This document shows, piece by piece, positions 21,790-32,470 of a stretch of 64,000 nt of DNA. Source of the stretch: Clitoria ternatea (taxonomy: Eukaryota > Streptophyta > Magnoliopsida > Fabales > Fabaceae). Within the stretch, counting starts at the first letter, position 1; every line of letters starts with the position of its first letter. The DNA lies in NCBI GenBank assembly GCA_037962975.1, contig CM075675.1, positions 6,086,001 to 6,150,000 of the forward strand, written 5' to 3'. The translations under genes were made by a program, and so were the position numbers. The notes beneath the pieces were generated by a model. That model searched no databases and was not told the origin of the DNA. It worked only from the letters and a program-made list of their open reading frames with translations.

Positions 21790-22202
21790 GGGGTTCGGTT
21801 TGTGGCCTTGAAAAAGGACCAGCCCTACAACCCATGTAGTCTTCGAATGGGGTTCGGTTTGTGGCCTTGAAAAAGGACCAGCCCTACAACCCATGTTGTC
21901 TTCGAACGGGGTTCGGTTTGTGGCCTTGAAAAAGGACCAGCCCTACAACCCATGTTGTCTTCGAATGGGGTTCGGTTTGTGGCCTTGAAAAAGGACCAGC
22001 CCTACAACCCATGTTGTCTTCAAATGGGGTTCGGTTTGTGGCCTTGAAAAAGGACCAGCCCTACAACCCATGTTGTCTTCGAATGGGGTTCGGTTTGTGG
22101 CCTTGAAAAAGGACCAGCCCTACAACCCATGTTGTCTTCGAATGGGGTTCGGTTTGTGGCCTTGAAAAAGGACCAGCCCTATAACCCATTCCACCTCGAG
22201 GA
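21790..22202. repeat. 59-bp tandem repeat, 7 copies
   Basis: Units start GGGGTTCGGTTTGTGGCC at 21790, 21849, 21908, 21967, 22026, 22085 and 22144, and are almost identical. The array looks like recent expansion of the older GGGGTTCGG motif; element A has the ancestral motif but not this array. It lies about 0.3 kb beyond the pol stop, so the element RNA would carry it in its 3' region. Confidence 0.95.
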
Positions 22203-22256
22203 ATTACATCGTCTGACTTGGGGGGTCTCCCTCCGTTCTTCGAGGAATTATCGCAT

Positions 22257-22277
22257 CAACTACAAAATAGGTAGTTG
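22257..22277. promoter_or_regulatory. Conserved spacer hairpin, element B
   Basis: CAACTAC (22257-22263), 7-base loop and GTAGTTG (22271-22277). The flanks GAGGAATTATCG and TCATCCGTCCTGAGG are conserved in A and in the repeats of copy C. Confidence 0.6.
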
Positions 22278-22497
22278 CGTTCATCCGTCCTGAGGTGTAT
22301 GCGTATTAAACCACGGCTTTAAATCATAACACATAAGAAAAGTGAGAATGATAGGGCGGTGAGAGTGTATTCTTATTAAAACTGAATATAGATTACACAA
22401 AGAGCATCGTTGGGGCTATGCCTCGTTAAAACCTTCTTGAGAAAACCCAGTGGGAAAAAACTCAAGTAAGGAAAAAGAGTACACGCCGTCTTACCAA

Positions 22498-25400
22498 CTA
22501 GCTGTAATACACTCGTAAATTCTGAGTGTTCCATTTGTTGCGGATTGGGGTTCCATCAAGTTCTTCCAATCGGTATGATCCCTTTCCAGTCACCTCCGAA
22601 ACTCTATAAGGTCCTTCCCACGTTGGTGCTAGCTTTCCTTGGTGAGCGAACTTATTCCCCACACTGGCCTTTCTCAGAACAAGGTCTCCGGTGTTAAAAG
22701 CTCTGTACTGGACACGTTTATTGTACCGGAGTGCAGCCTTTGCTTTTATTGCCTGATCTCTGACGAAAGCCTTTTCCCTCAACTCTTGGAGGACATCCAG
22801 CTCTGATGCTAAGTTGGCGTTGTTATCTTCTGCTGAAAAATACTCAACACGGGCCGATCTTGTTTGTAACTCAACTGGGATCATCGCCTCAACCCCGTAC
22901 ACCAACCGGTATGGGGATTCGTTAGTTGAAGAATGAGGCGTAGTGCGGTATGCCCATAGAACATGACATAACTGGTCAGTCCATCCTCCCTTCGCTTCTC
23001 CCAGACGCTTCTTTAACCCCTTTAGCACCTCTCGATTAGCTACCTCTGCTTGCCCATTGGTCTGGGGGTGTTCAACAGATGAAAATATCTGGACTATCCC
23101 CAGTCCTTCAAGTAAGTCCGTGAACTTTTTGTCTGTAAACTGGGTGCCGTTGTCAGTCACAACCCGCCCTGGCACCCCGAACCGAGCAATGATATTTTCG
23201 TACATGAAACGTCTTGTACGTGCAGAAGTGATATGCACTACTGGTTCTGCCTCGATCCATTTGGTGAAGTAGTCTACCCCCACAATCAAGTATTTGATAC
23301 CTCCTGGCGCAGTGGGAAACGGACCCAGAATATCAAGGCCCCATTGGTAGAACGGCCAAGGCACAGCAGATGAAGATAACTCTTGGGCCGGTGTATGGTG
23401 GAGATTGGAGAATTTTTGGCAAGCGTCGCACTTCCTCACGAAATCTGCGGAATCCTGCTTCACAGTGGGCCACCAGTATCCAGCCCTGAGGACTTTTCTC
23501 ATTAGGCTTCGGCCTCCAGCGTGGTGCCCACATTGCCCCTCGTGTACCTCAGTTAAGACCGCTTGAACTTCGTCCTCTCTTAAACATGAAAGATACGGGA
23601 CAGAGAATCCCCTTCTGTAGAGAGCACCATCGACCATAGTAAAATATGGCAACTCCTTCTTTACTCGTCTCCTTTCCTTCTCGTCAGTGGGAAGTTGACC
23701 ATCAGCCAGATAACGAATATAGGGGATGACCCAAGAATCCTCATATGGATAGCTCACCATGACAGTATTCAGAGAAGGATACAGAGGTATACTGGGTGAT
23801 GTCAAAGTGCTCTGAACCACCGTTGTTGTGCTACCAGGCTGCTTTGTACTTGCCAATCTTGACAAGATATCTGCTCTGGTATTTTCTTCCCTGGGCACAT
23901 GCTTGAACTCTAAAACTTCAAATCTTCCCTTCAACTCATTAACACAATTCAAGTACAATTGAAGTTGTGGTTCCTTCGCCTGGTATTCTCCCTGGACTTG
24001 CGAAATCACCAGCTGAGAATCGCTGCAGAGGGTCACTGCTGATGCTCCGATATCAATTGCCGCACGGAGACCGGCCAAGCATGCTTCGTATTCAGCTTGA
24101 TTGTTAGAGGTCTTGAAATTGAATCGGAGGGAAATTTCTAAGTGTACGCCGTCATCACTTTCTACCACCACACCTGCTCCACATCCTTTGCTGTTTGACG
24201 AACCGTCAACGTAGATGGTCCAATGCGTTCGAGGGGTCGCCGGGTCTGCCCCAGTCATTTCCACTACAAAATCGGCCAACACTTGTGCCTTGATGGCTCC
24301 TCGAGGCTCATATGAAATCTCAAATTCAGATAGCTCAATAGACCATTTTATCATCCTTCCAGCGAGGTCTGGCTTGCTGAGTACTGAACGGAGCGGCAAA
24401 TCCGTTCTTACCAATACTGGGTGCGCATGGAAATAAGGCCTCAACCGTCGTGATGCCCAAACAACTGCCAAGGCGGCTTTCTCAATTTTCTGATACCTTC
24501 CTTCCGCTCCCTGAAACGTTTTACTAGTAAAGTACACCGGTCTTTGCCCTTCAGGGGTTTCTTTTACCAGGGCTACACCTAGAGCTTCGTCGGATATTGC
24601 CAAGTATAAGATTAACGTTTCGCCTGGATCAGGCTTAACAAGAATTGGTGGGCTCGAGAGAACGGCTTTGAGCTGCTGGAAGGCTTGCTCTTGTTCCTCT
24701 CCCCATTCAAAACTCTTGTGTTTCTTCAACGCCTTATACAAGGGGAGGGACCTGTGCGCCATCTTAGGCATGAAACGAGCTAAAGCGGCCACTTTCCCAT
24801 TCAATGACTGGACCTCCCTCAAACATTTAGGACTCTGCATGTCCAGGATTGCTTGACATTTCCCGGGGTTAGCTTCAATGCCTCGTTGAGTCAACATAAA
24901 TCCCAAGAATTTTCCTGCTGGAATGGCGAAAGTGCACTTTAAAGGATTTAACCTCATGTTGTACTGTCGAAGCCTAGTGAAAACTTGGCGTAGATCTTCA
25001 ATGTGGTCTCCTCCAACGGGCGTTTTGGCTATGATATCATCGATATAAACTTCGACCAGCTTGGTATGCATCCCTTCAAAGACTTTGTTAATCATGCGCT
25101 GATAGGTAGCGCCTGCGTTCTTCAGTCCAAAAGGCATGACGGTGTAGCAGAAAACACCGCGGTCGTTGATAAAGGCAGTCTTCTCCTGGTCTCCCTCCCA
25201 CATCGGAATCTGGTTGTACCCCGAATAAGCATCCATGAAACTGAGATATTGGTAACCAGATGAATCATCCACCATGCGATCGATGTTGGGCAGGGGATAT
25301 GGATCTTTAGGGCAGCAACGGTTAAGATCCACATAATCAGTACACATCCTCCATTTGCCGTTAGCCTTCTGCACCATGACCACATTAGAAAGCCAAGATG

Positions 25401-27960
25401 AATAGCGTATCTCCCTTATAAAACCTGCCTTCAACAACTCCTCTGTTTGCTCACAAGCCGCCCTCTGCTTCTCCGGTCCCAACCTCCTCTTCTTCTGAGC
25501 CACCGGTCTGGTTTCAGGATACACTGCAAGTTTGTGACAACAGAAATCAGGATCCATCCCCGGCATGTCTGCTGCTGTCCATGCGAAAAGGTCTTTGAAT
25601 TCCTGCAAAAGGGCTAATAAGCGTTGCTCCATAGCAGACTCCAGCTTATCATTGATGTGCGTGACCTTCTCTGGGGAATCTCCCAATATGACATCCCTGG
25701 AGCCACCATCTGGTGTGGGCTTAGATGGATTGAGTGGATCAATCTTCAATTCCGCTCTGGGGTCTAGGTCAATAAGACTGACAGATCCTGCCGCTGTTCC
25801 TCCGTCGTTCAACTTCCTCTTCTTGTTAAATGCATCCAACTTAACCATGTTGAGGCTCAGATTATAACAATATCGAGCCATCTCCTGATCTCCGCGGAGT
25901 GAGGACACACCATTGTCCTTGTCGATAAATTTGATCAGGAGATGAGGGGTGGATACAATTGCTTCCATAGCGTTTAATGTTGGACGGCCTATGATACCGT
26001 TGTACGGGGATTCCACATCAATCACCAGAATTCTTGACTTGACTGTTCTTGCACCGGGCTCCCCTTCAAAAGAAATCAAAGTGTCGAGGTATCCCTTTGT
26101 AGGTTGCTTGGCTCCGTTAAACGCTGTGAGTTCTTGTGTGTATGGTTGTAAATCTGCATCACTGAAACCCATTCGTTTGAAACAATTATAAAAGATAACA
26201 TCACAAGAACTTCCCTGATCGACGAGGATCCTCTTGACGTCCTTATTGGCTATGACGGCCACAATCACTACTGCATCATCACCTCCTGGAATTGTTGGGC
26301 CAAAGTCATCATCTGTAAACGACACCGTCGGGGCTGTCACTCCGTCCCTGAAAGGGCGGTTATTCCTCGGTTTACCCTGGACTGACAGAATCATCCTATG
26401 GTGGTTCTTTCGTGCTGTGATTGATGTTCCTCCTCCCGCAAATCCTCCAGCTATCATCTCAATCACTTCTCGTCTGCCCTGTCTCTGCTGCTGGGGCATA
26501 TTACTTTGTTGGGCACCTTCAGCAATCACTACCCCTTTCTGCTTCTCAGCCGCAGTGAACTTCCTTGCTGGGTTGCGCGTATTATCATCTTCATCATCAG
26601 GATCTCTATTCCTTTTCTCCATCCTATGAGGCTCATCCATAGATTTCTCCTTAAACAAATACTGCTTCAACTTTCCTTCCCGAATGAGAGTTTCCACCGT
26701 ATTCTTTAACGCCTTACACTCATCAGTGTTGTGCCCTGTCTGCTCATGGAAAGTGCAGTATTTACGTGGGTTACCACCCCTCTTGGCTGGGGCTGGCTTC
26801 CTTATACCAAAGACGTTCAGAGTTGGCCAACCAACCTCCCTCATGATTTGTGAGTGCCTGGTGTTCAACGGAGCATAGTGATCGAACGATGATACGCGCC
26901 TATCTCGTGGATGCTGACGAGCATTCACAAAGTCTTCTCTAAAGGCATGCTTCTCGGGCCTAGCTCTCTCCTTTTCTCTCCGTGGCTGCTGAGCGGGTAC
27001 AGAAGGCTTTACTCTTGCTGCAGTTGCCTCTAGATGCATCTCTATGCCCACATATTTGGAAGCTTTCCTTCGAAACTCCTCGAAGGTTGTAGGTGGGCTC
27101 TTTGCCAAAGATAGGGCAAAGGCTGAACCTGGCTGAAGAGCTTCCACTACAATATGGAGTTGTATGGCCTCCGTGAGGTTAGGGACCAACGCAGCCTCCT
27201 TGTAAAACCTTTTCAGGAACTCCTTAAGAGTCTCAGTTTCTCCCTGTCTTATCTGGGCCAGGGTGTGAGAAGTTCTTGGGATATCCCTGGAGATAACAAA
27301 ATGGCTTTCGAATGCAGCAGCCATTTCCTCCCAAGAGTCTATAGATCCTGAAGGCAAACTTTTAAACCAGCTGAGAGCTTCCTCCGTCAACGTCCTTGGG
27401 AACATTCTGCACATGACATCTTCGTCTGCTCCCAGATACATAGCTTCATAAACATAAGCATCCAAATGCTTAGTGGGGTCGGACTCTCCATTATACTTCC
27501 CAATCGACAATGGCTGAGTTGTTTGCAAATGTTTTGGAATGACAATATTCATCAACCTCCTTGAGAAAGGGACATTGAGCTTGTATGTCCCTGAAGTTAC
27601 CACCGCCTGCTCCCTTCTCCTGATACTGACTCTATCACCAGAGTCCTGCGTTTGCTCCCTCTCTTCATATGTGGGGATCTTCGAATACTGGAGGGTGGTG
27701 GATCTATCCCTCGCTGATGCATGGTGAGCATCCTCTGCATGGGATACTACTCTGTCCCCAGCTCCTCCTCTCTCTCGCCTCAGCTCCATCAGCTCCTCCT
27801 TCAGTTGCCTGATAACCTCATCGCGAGGGTCAGGCGTCTGCACTTGCACCATCCTCCGGGTTTGAGTTGCAGGAGATTCGAAGACGAGTCTCCTCCCAGC
27901 CTGTTGATGGGTCACATCCTCCACGTGACCTTCCACGAAATCTCTCCCGTCACCTTCCAT
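22498..27960 (-). CDS. Intact gag-pol polyprotein of element B, 1820 aa
   Basis: Single ORF; ATG at 27960 lies 62 bases inside the 5' LTR. Gag (residues about 120-310) is of the plant retrotransposon-gag type, followed by a zinc knuckle of C402-x2-H405-x4-H410-x4-C415 form. Aspartic protease has DQGSS (D581). Reverse transcriptase is about 840-1040 with the YIDD box (972-975). A first RNase H (about 1090-1200) has lost its leading catalytic Asp (LAIS where TDAS is usual). A second RNase H (about 1245-1370) keeps D1252, E1290, D1314 and D1364. Integrase has a zinc finger with H1473, H1479/H1480, C1511 and C1514, and a catalytic triad D1543-x59-D1603-x35-E1639. The polyprotein would be cut by its protease to package RNA, copy it and insert the DNA. 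No frameshift or stop; apparently competent. Confidence 0.97.
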   Translation of the reverse strand: MEGDGRDFVEGHVEDVTHQQAGRRLVFESPATQTRRMVQVQTPDPRDEVIRQLKEELMELRRERGGAGDRVVSHAEDAHHASARDRSTTLQYSKIPTYEEREQTQDSGDRVSIRRREQAVVTSGTYKLNVPFSRRLMNIVIPKHLQTTQPLSIGKYNGESDPTKHLDAYVYEAMYLGADEDVMCRMFPRTLTEEALSWFKSLPSGSIDSWEEMAAAFESHFVISRDIPRTSHTLAQIRQGETETLKEFLKRFYKEAALVPNLTEAIQLHIVVEALQPGSAFALSLAKSPPTTFEEFRRKASKYVGIEMHLEATAARVKPSVPAQQPRREKERARPEKHAFREDFVNARQHPRDRRVSSFDHYAPLNTRHSQIMREVGWPTLNVFGIRKPAPAKRGGNPRKYCTFHEQTGHNTDECKALKNTVETLIREGKLKQYLFKEKSMDEPHRMEKRNRDPDDEDDNTRNPARKFTAAEKQKGVVIAEGAQQSNMPQQQRQGRREVIEMIAGGFAGGGTSITARKNHHRMILSVQGKPRNNRPFRDGVTAPTVSFTDDDFGPTIPGGDDAVVIVAVIANKDVKRILVDQGSSCDVIFYNCFKRMGFSDADLQPYTQELTAFNGAKQPTKGYLDTLISFEGEPGARTVKSRILVIDVESPYNGIIGRPTLNAMEAIVSTPHLLIKFIDKDNGVSSLRGDQEMARYCYNLSLNMVKLDAFNKKRKLNDGGTAAGSVSLIDLDPRAELKIDPLNPSKPTPDGGSRDVILGDSPEKVTHINDKLESAMEQRLLALLQEFKDLFAWTAADMPGMDPDFCCHKLAVYPETRPVAQKKRRLGPEKQRAACEQTEELLKAGFIREIRYSSWLSNVVMVQKANGKWRMCTDYVDLNRCCPKDPYPLPNIDRMVDDSSGYQYLSFMDAYSGYNQIPMWEGDQEKTAFINDRGVFCYTVMPFGLKNAGATYQRMINKVFEGMHTKLVEVYIDDIIAKTPVGGDHIEDLRQVFTRLRQYNMRLNPLKCTFAIPAGKFLGFMLTQRGIEANPGKCQAILDMQSPKCLREVQSLNGKVAALARFMPKMAHRSLPLYKALKKHKSFEWGEEQEQAFQQLKAVLSSPPILVKPDPGETLILYLAISDEALGVALVKETPEGQRPVYFTSKTFQGAEGRYQKIEKAALAVVWASRRLRPYFHAHPVLVRTDLPLRSVLSKPDLAGRMIKWSIELSEFEISYEPRGAIKAQVLADFVVEMTGADPATPRTHWTIYVDGSSNSKGCGAGVVVESDDGVHLEISLRFNFKTSNNQAEYEACLAGLRAAIDIGASAVTLCSDSQLVISQVQGEYQAKEPQLQLYLNCVNELKGRFEVLEFKHVPREENTRADILSRLASTKQPGSTTTVVQSTLTSPSIPLYPSLNTVMVSYPYEDSWVIPYIRYLADGQLPTDEKERRRVKKELPYFTMVDGALYRRGFSVPYLSCLREDEVQAVLTEVHEGQCGHHAGGRSLMRKVLRAGYWWPTVKQDSADFVRKCDACQKFSNLHHTPAQELSSSAVPWPFYQWGLDILGPFPTAPGGIKYLIVGVDYFTKWIEAEPVVHITSARTRRFMYENIIARFGVPGRVVTDNGTQFTDKKFTDLLEGLGIVQIFSSVEHPQTNGQAEVANREVLKGLKKRLGEAKGGWTDQLCHVLWAYRTTPHSSTNESPYRLVYGVEAMIPVELQTRSARVEYFSAEDNNANLASELDVLQELREKAFVRDQAIKAKAALRYNKRVQYRAFNTGDLVLRKASVGNKFAHQGKLAPTWEGPYRVSEVTGKGSYRLEELDGTPIRNKWNTQNLRVYYS

Positions 27961-28003
27961 TGTGCCAACCTAACTTCTGCGAAAATGGGAATAACTCTAT
28001 CAA

Positions 28004-28021
28004 GTCCCACCGGGCGTGCCA
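28004..28021 (-). promoter_or_regulatory. Primer-binding site of element B
   Basis: On the - strand TGGCACGCCCGGTGGGAC, one base after the LTR end. The matching tRNA 3' end would read GTCCCACCGGGCGTGCCA. It partly resembles the plant tRNA-Lys 3' end but needs gaps to align. Confidence 0.75.
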
Positions 28022-28022
28022 A

Positions 28023-28829
28023 TGAACTGGTCTGGACCGGGGTCTAGGATCCGGTATGGGACCAGCCACAAGGATGCAGGTGTTTTTAGGGTTTGCACAC
28101 CGGAGCTGTGTATATCCGATATATTAATCCGGTCTCTCAGTGGGAGAGGTCGGTCTTGTTGTCCTGGAGATCCTTCACACCAACGATTCGCGTTGTAGGA
28201 GGGCGAAAGGTGGTGCCACCTGCGAAGATTCTCCGACGCTCAAGTTAGAAGGGTGTATGAACTGAATGAATACTCAAGCGTGATAACCGTAAAATGTGAG
28301 ATAGAATAACGATACCATGCATGTGTGTTGATATGGCTTCTTATAGTTGAACGTAAGAGAAAAAATGAGATGTTGGATGCAGGTGGGTCCCTTATCTCTG
28401 ATTGCGTGTATATTGTGTCAATCAAGGTGGCTCGACTTTCAGAATGTGTCAGGGGGGTAAGTCAATTATCAGAGTACAATCCTCCAGAGAGAGGAGAGGA
28501 TAATCACCTTTTCCGCATAATCTGCTGACACGCCCACTTACTTTCTGAAGCCATTGATGTGACGTATTTTGCTACAAACAGTGTCTTCGTTGATAAGTTA
28601 TCATAAGGCTCTTCTCTTGCTATGAGGGAAAAGCTAACAATTATATAAATATCCTGTATCAATGAACACAGAACCGTTACATCGAAAATGAATGATGCTG
28701 TCATGGAGTGAGGGCGGATGACCAGACAACGGATATCCGGTGTGGTAACGTTGAACCTGGACACCGGTTTTCCTTATATGAGATCAGTCTGACGTCACAA
28801 GTATGGGGGCCGGTATCTAGACCGGATCA
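28023..28829 (-). repeat. 5' LTR of element B
   Basis: 807 bp, TGAACTGGTC...GACCGGATCA. It drives the element's genomic RNA toward lower coordinates. Four transitions separate it from 16923-17729. Confidence 0.95.
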
Positions 28830-28834
28830 GTTAC
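28830..28834. repeat. Right target-site duplication of element B
   Basis: GTTAC directly after the LTR end CCGGATCA; identical to 16918-16922. Confidence 0.9.
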
Positions 28835-29649
28835 TAATACTCCATATTCTATCACCCTCCATGAAGCTAAAAGACGGTAAAGATCTAACATTTTAAGCTC
28901 GAAAACAACACAAAAGAACAGATGAGGAGCAAGAGGTTAAGTAAACACATCGGTTGATTGATTACTTGAGGAAATTGGAAGCAATTTATGCACACTATTT
29001 AAGAACTTCTCTCGCACAAAATGATAATTAATCTCTAAATGTTGTGTGTTCATGGAAAACAGGGTTAGTAACCAAGTTCCTGGCATTTTGGTTGTCCCAA
29101 AAAGTGGTTGCAGGTTGGTTACAATGGATCCTAGGATAGTGAGTAAGTATGTTAGCCATATTAGGTCAGAGGTTGCATCATTAAATACTCAATACTCTGC
29201 CTCTGTAGAGGATCAAAGGACTGTACTTTGCTTCCAACACATTAAGGACTCTCTAAGCTAAAAGCAATAGCCTGAAACTGACCTTCCACTGGTTAAGCAT
29301 TGGGCCTAATTTGATTCACTGAAGCCACATGATTGCAAAGATGAGTTCTTGAGTAGAAGATTTAGTGGGAGCATACATGAACTTGCTCAATTATTGTGTT
29401 GCATACATGACAGTCGAGTGAGTATTGGAGTGAGGTAAATGAGCAAACCAATAAGTCTCATACAAGCCAATGGATTTGGACAAGCTTTAGTGGAAGATGT
29501 GAGAGACATGGAATGGTATTCCATGGGCACTCTAACTATTTACAACCAAGCATATCGACATCCTTGGTCAAGTCCAAACAATACTTTCTATCTCACCACT
29601 ATTCCTTGAGAAAAATATGCAATATCTAACCCTAGAAAGTCCTTTATTC

Positions 29650-31000
29650 CAAAGGTTTGATTGAGTTTAGCCTTGGGGATAAGGAAATTGCCAAGTTAAG
29701 AATGGTTGTTTTCCAAATTTAGGTTGTTTTCCATGCAAATTTCATATTTAATTTGGTGTTAAGATGCTCAATTGATGTGATTTGAAGTCCTAATTTTGAT
29801 CTTTTTTTAAGAAATATCCTAATTGGAAACATATTAGTTGATTTGGGTGGTTTTTAATGTGTTTTGATTAGTTAGAAAGGCCAAAAAGAGAGAAAAAGAG
29901 AAGGAGCTTCATTTCAGCTTAACTTGAAACCAACAATTTTAATTTCATTGTTGCTTCGTAATCATTAAATCGAGATGAAATTTTTGTAATCATGCTCCTA
30001 AAATGCAATACTTCATTTTGAATAGTCAGATCTCATTTTAGAGTAGGTTGCAAATCTTGTCACCACAATGAGTTAGTTGCTTATTAGGGTGAGTATGCTT
30101 AAAAATGACCATTTTGCCCTAACTAGCAACTTGTTCGTTGGGGGAGCTTCTCACAACTCTTTTAAAAGCTCTATAACATATTTTTTGGGGGTATCTTTTG
30201 CATAGAGAAAGAGCTTTGAAGCATTGTGGAGCCATATGAGCCATTTTAGGACCTTGGAGAGATTTTCCTTTTTCGCCTCTTTTATTTTGATGTTTATAGG
30301 GTTAGCCCCCATAAAAATGTATGGCTAAACTTCTCTTTTAGTTGAGATTAGACAAACCCATTTCTACTTATTACTTTGTAGTAAATATTTTTGTATGTTT
30401 ATGTATTTATATCATTAAGCATTTCATTTGTAAATTCCTAACGCTTGTTTCTATTTAGGAGAATGTTTTTTGTATGCATTTGGTTTACTGAACAGGTTTT
30501 AAGGATGAAATACTCATTAGATTCTTTATCTAGGGATAGAGTTAATTATAATGGTTGTTAAAGTGTTTTCCTAATGCAAATCTTAGTATTGAATTGTCAA
30601 TAGATTGAGATTTGATGTTAGGGTTTAGAATCTACTCACTAAGGGATTAAGCTTAGTGACTTTTATACCATATTAACTTGATTTAATGTCTAACAATAAG
30701 TAATATGATCTCAAAAGAGTAAATAGAATAAGAAAGTTTAACCAAACACCTTTTATTAATTGGTATCTCTATTTTATCATGTTTTACTCTTAAAACCGAA
30801 TCAATTTTAAACCAATCAACTTAGAAATAAAATATTGAATATAATGTACATATTTTCATTGTGATTTATAGGAAATTATTATGTTATTACTGAATATCAC
30901 GCAACTCTCTATAGATATTATAACTCAATACTTATTAAAACTACCATAAATTTGGTATAGTTGCCAAATAACCAACAATTATCAATCAAACTAGCCGAAC
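29650..31000. other. Unassigned AT-rich segment inside the copia element
   Basis: Between recognisable pol (below 29.3 kb) and gag-like sequence (above about 31.2 kb) I see no copia protein motif; it could be a further insertion or very decayed pol. No ORF above 60 codons looks real. Confidence 0.3.
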
Positions 31001-32470
31001 CAATCATCTTTTTGTTTATTTTGTCTTGCATGAGACAAGCATCAAAACTAAAGATTAATTTGCAATCATGTCAATGCAAAGCTTAGCTACTCAAACCAGA
31101 TTGAAGGCAAAGTCTTGTAGGTACAAAGCATTTCTAAGTACTAAGTGAAGTGAGAATTGAACTGTACCAATAAGTGTAGTTGTAGTTCTGGTTCCATTTG
31201 GAAATTTGACCATAAGTGGATCAATTCCCCTATATGTGATGAATAATGATAGAGAGCAACAGATGTGAGATAATGCACCTGAATTTAGGATCTAATTTCT
31301 AGTTAGAATTTAGGCATGCATTGTTGATCTAATACTAGGACCACCTACATTAATGGATCTAATATTGGAACCATTAGTGCTTTTGATGACTTAAACTTAA
31401 TTTGTATTATGTGTGCTTCCATATTGAGCTTGTCTCATAAGATTCAACAAGCCTTTGTAATGAAGAAATTGTTTCTAGATCTAGTTTATTATCCATTTTC
31501 CTTGATCTCATCATCCTTGTCAATTTTTTTACAATTCATATTGTTCACAAATAGCTTTTATTTCATGGTTATAGGATAAACATGCTTCTTTTGTTACATG
31601 CCAACAATGTGTTCTTGTCAAAATAAGTGCAAAATTTTAGCTTTCCACAACCTCTACCAATGCCTCTTTAAGCCTCGATTCACCATAAGCTTCATATCAT
31701 TCGTGGATCCAAGACAATTTTTTCTTCTCATGCTAAAGTACCATAAAAAAACACCTTGTTCAACAAAGGAAGAGGCTCAATAATCAGGACCTGAGAGTGA
31801 TCTGATGCATATTCATCATTTAGACAAATAAGGAAATCATTTCATCTTGTTTCCTATAAAGCCTTACATTATGCTTGACTATGAAAGAACACTGCACTGA
31901 ACAAGTATAGCGAGGCATCGACCTATAATTTTCCAATTCTTCCTAGAGAACATTCATTTTAGTGAAATACTCCATCACATCCGAAGCTCCTTGATTTAAT
32001 GCAAACATTTATTGCTGCAATTCAAAGACATAAGTAGATAGCCTTGAGTAAATCGTTCTTAAAGATCATTCCAAACTTCCGAGGTCAAACTGATGAATAT
32101 GATGCTTTGAGAAACTGAGCTTGATACCGAGTGATTCAACCAAGAGTGAAGAGATCGTTACATCTCACCCAAAGTTCAAACATAGGATCAAATCACGTTA
32201 TCATAACAATCGATCCATCAACGAATCTGAACTTGTTCTTTGATACAATAGTCCTTTTCATTAATCGAGACCAAGTATGGTAGTTATTACGGGAAGTAGA
32301 GAAACCAGAGCAATTGAATGCTTCTTGCTTGGATGAATGTTGAAAGACTTAGTTGGATTTTACATTGGATCATTGCTAAGGCCATCAGCCTGGATTGTTG
32401 TGATTCTACGCAAGACCGCAAGCGTCGAGTGAATAGAGTAAGCTTTGAAGTTCTCAAAGTTTTGATACCA

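Larger units (their letters stand above)
16923..28829 (-). mobile_element. Element B: complete young Tat-like Ty3/gypsy retrotransposon
   Basis: An 11907-bp element, oriented on the - strand, with all the parts of an autonomous LTR retrotransposon: two 807-bp LTRs, a PBS, an uninterrupted gag-pol ORF, a polypurine tract, and 5-bp GTTAC target duplications. The two LTRs differ at only four sites (17050/28150, 17109/28209, 17271/28371, 17459/28559), all transitions, about 0.5 percent. Between pol and the 3' LTR lies an extra gene on the opposite (+) strand. Within the Ty3/gypsy group, the degenerate first RNase H followed by a complete second RNase H, the DQG-type protease and the long 3' region point to the Tat lineage (Ogre/Retand relatives). 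Confidence 0.95.

Noticed and set aside
21682..22195. CRISPR-like array of regular repeats
   Set aside because: Units are directly adjoining 59-bp tandem copies without unique spacers, inside a plant retrotransposon.
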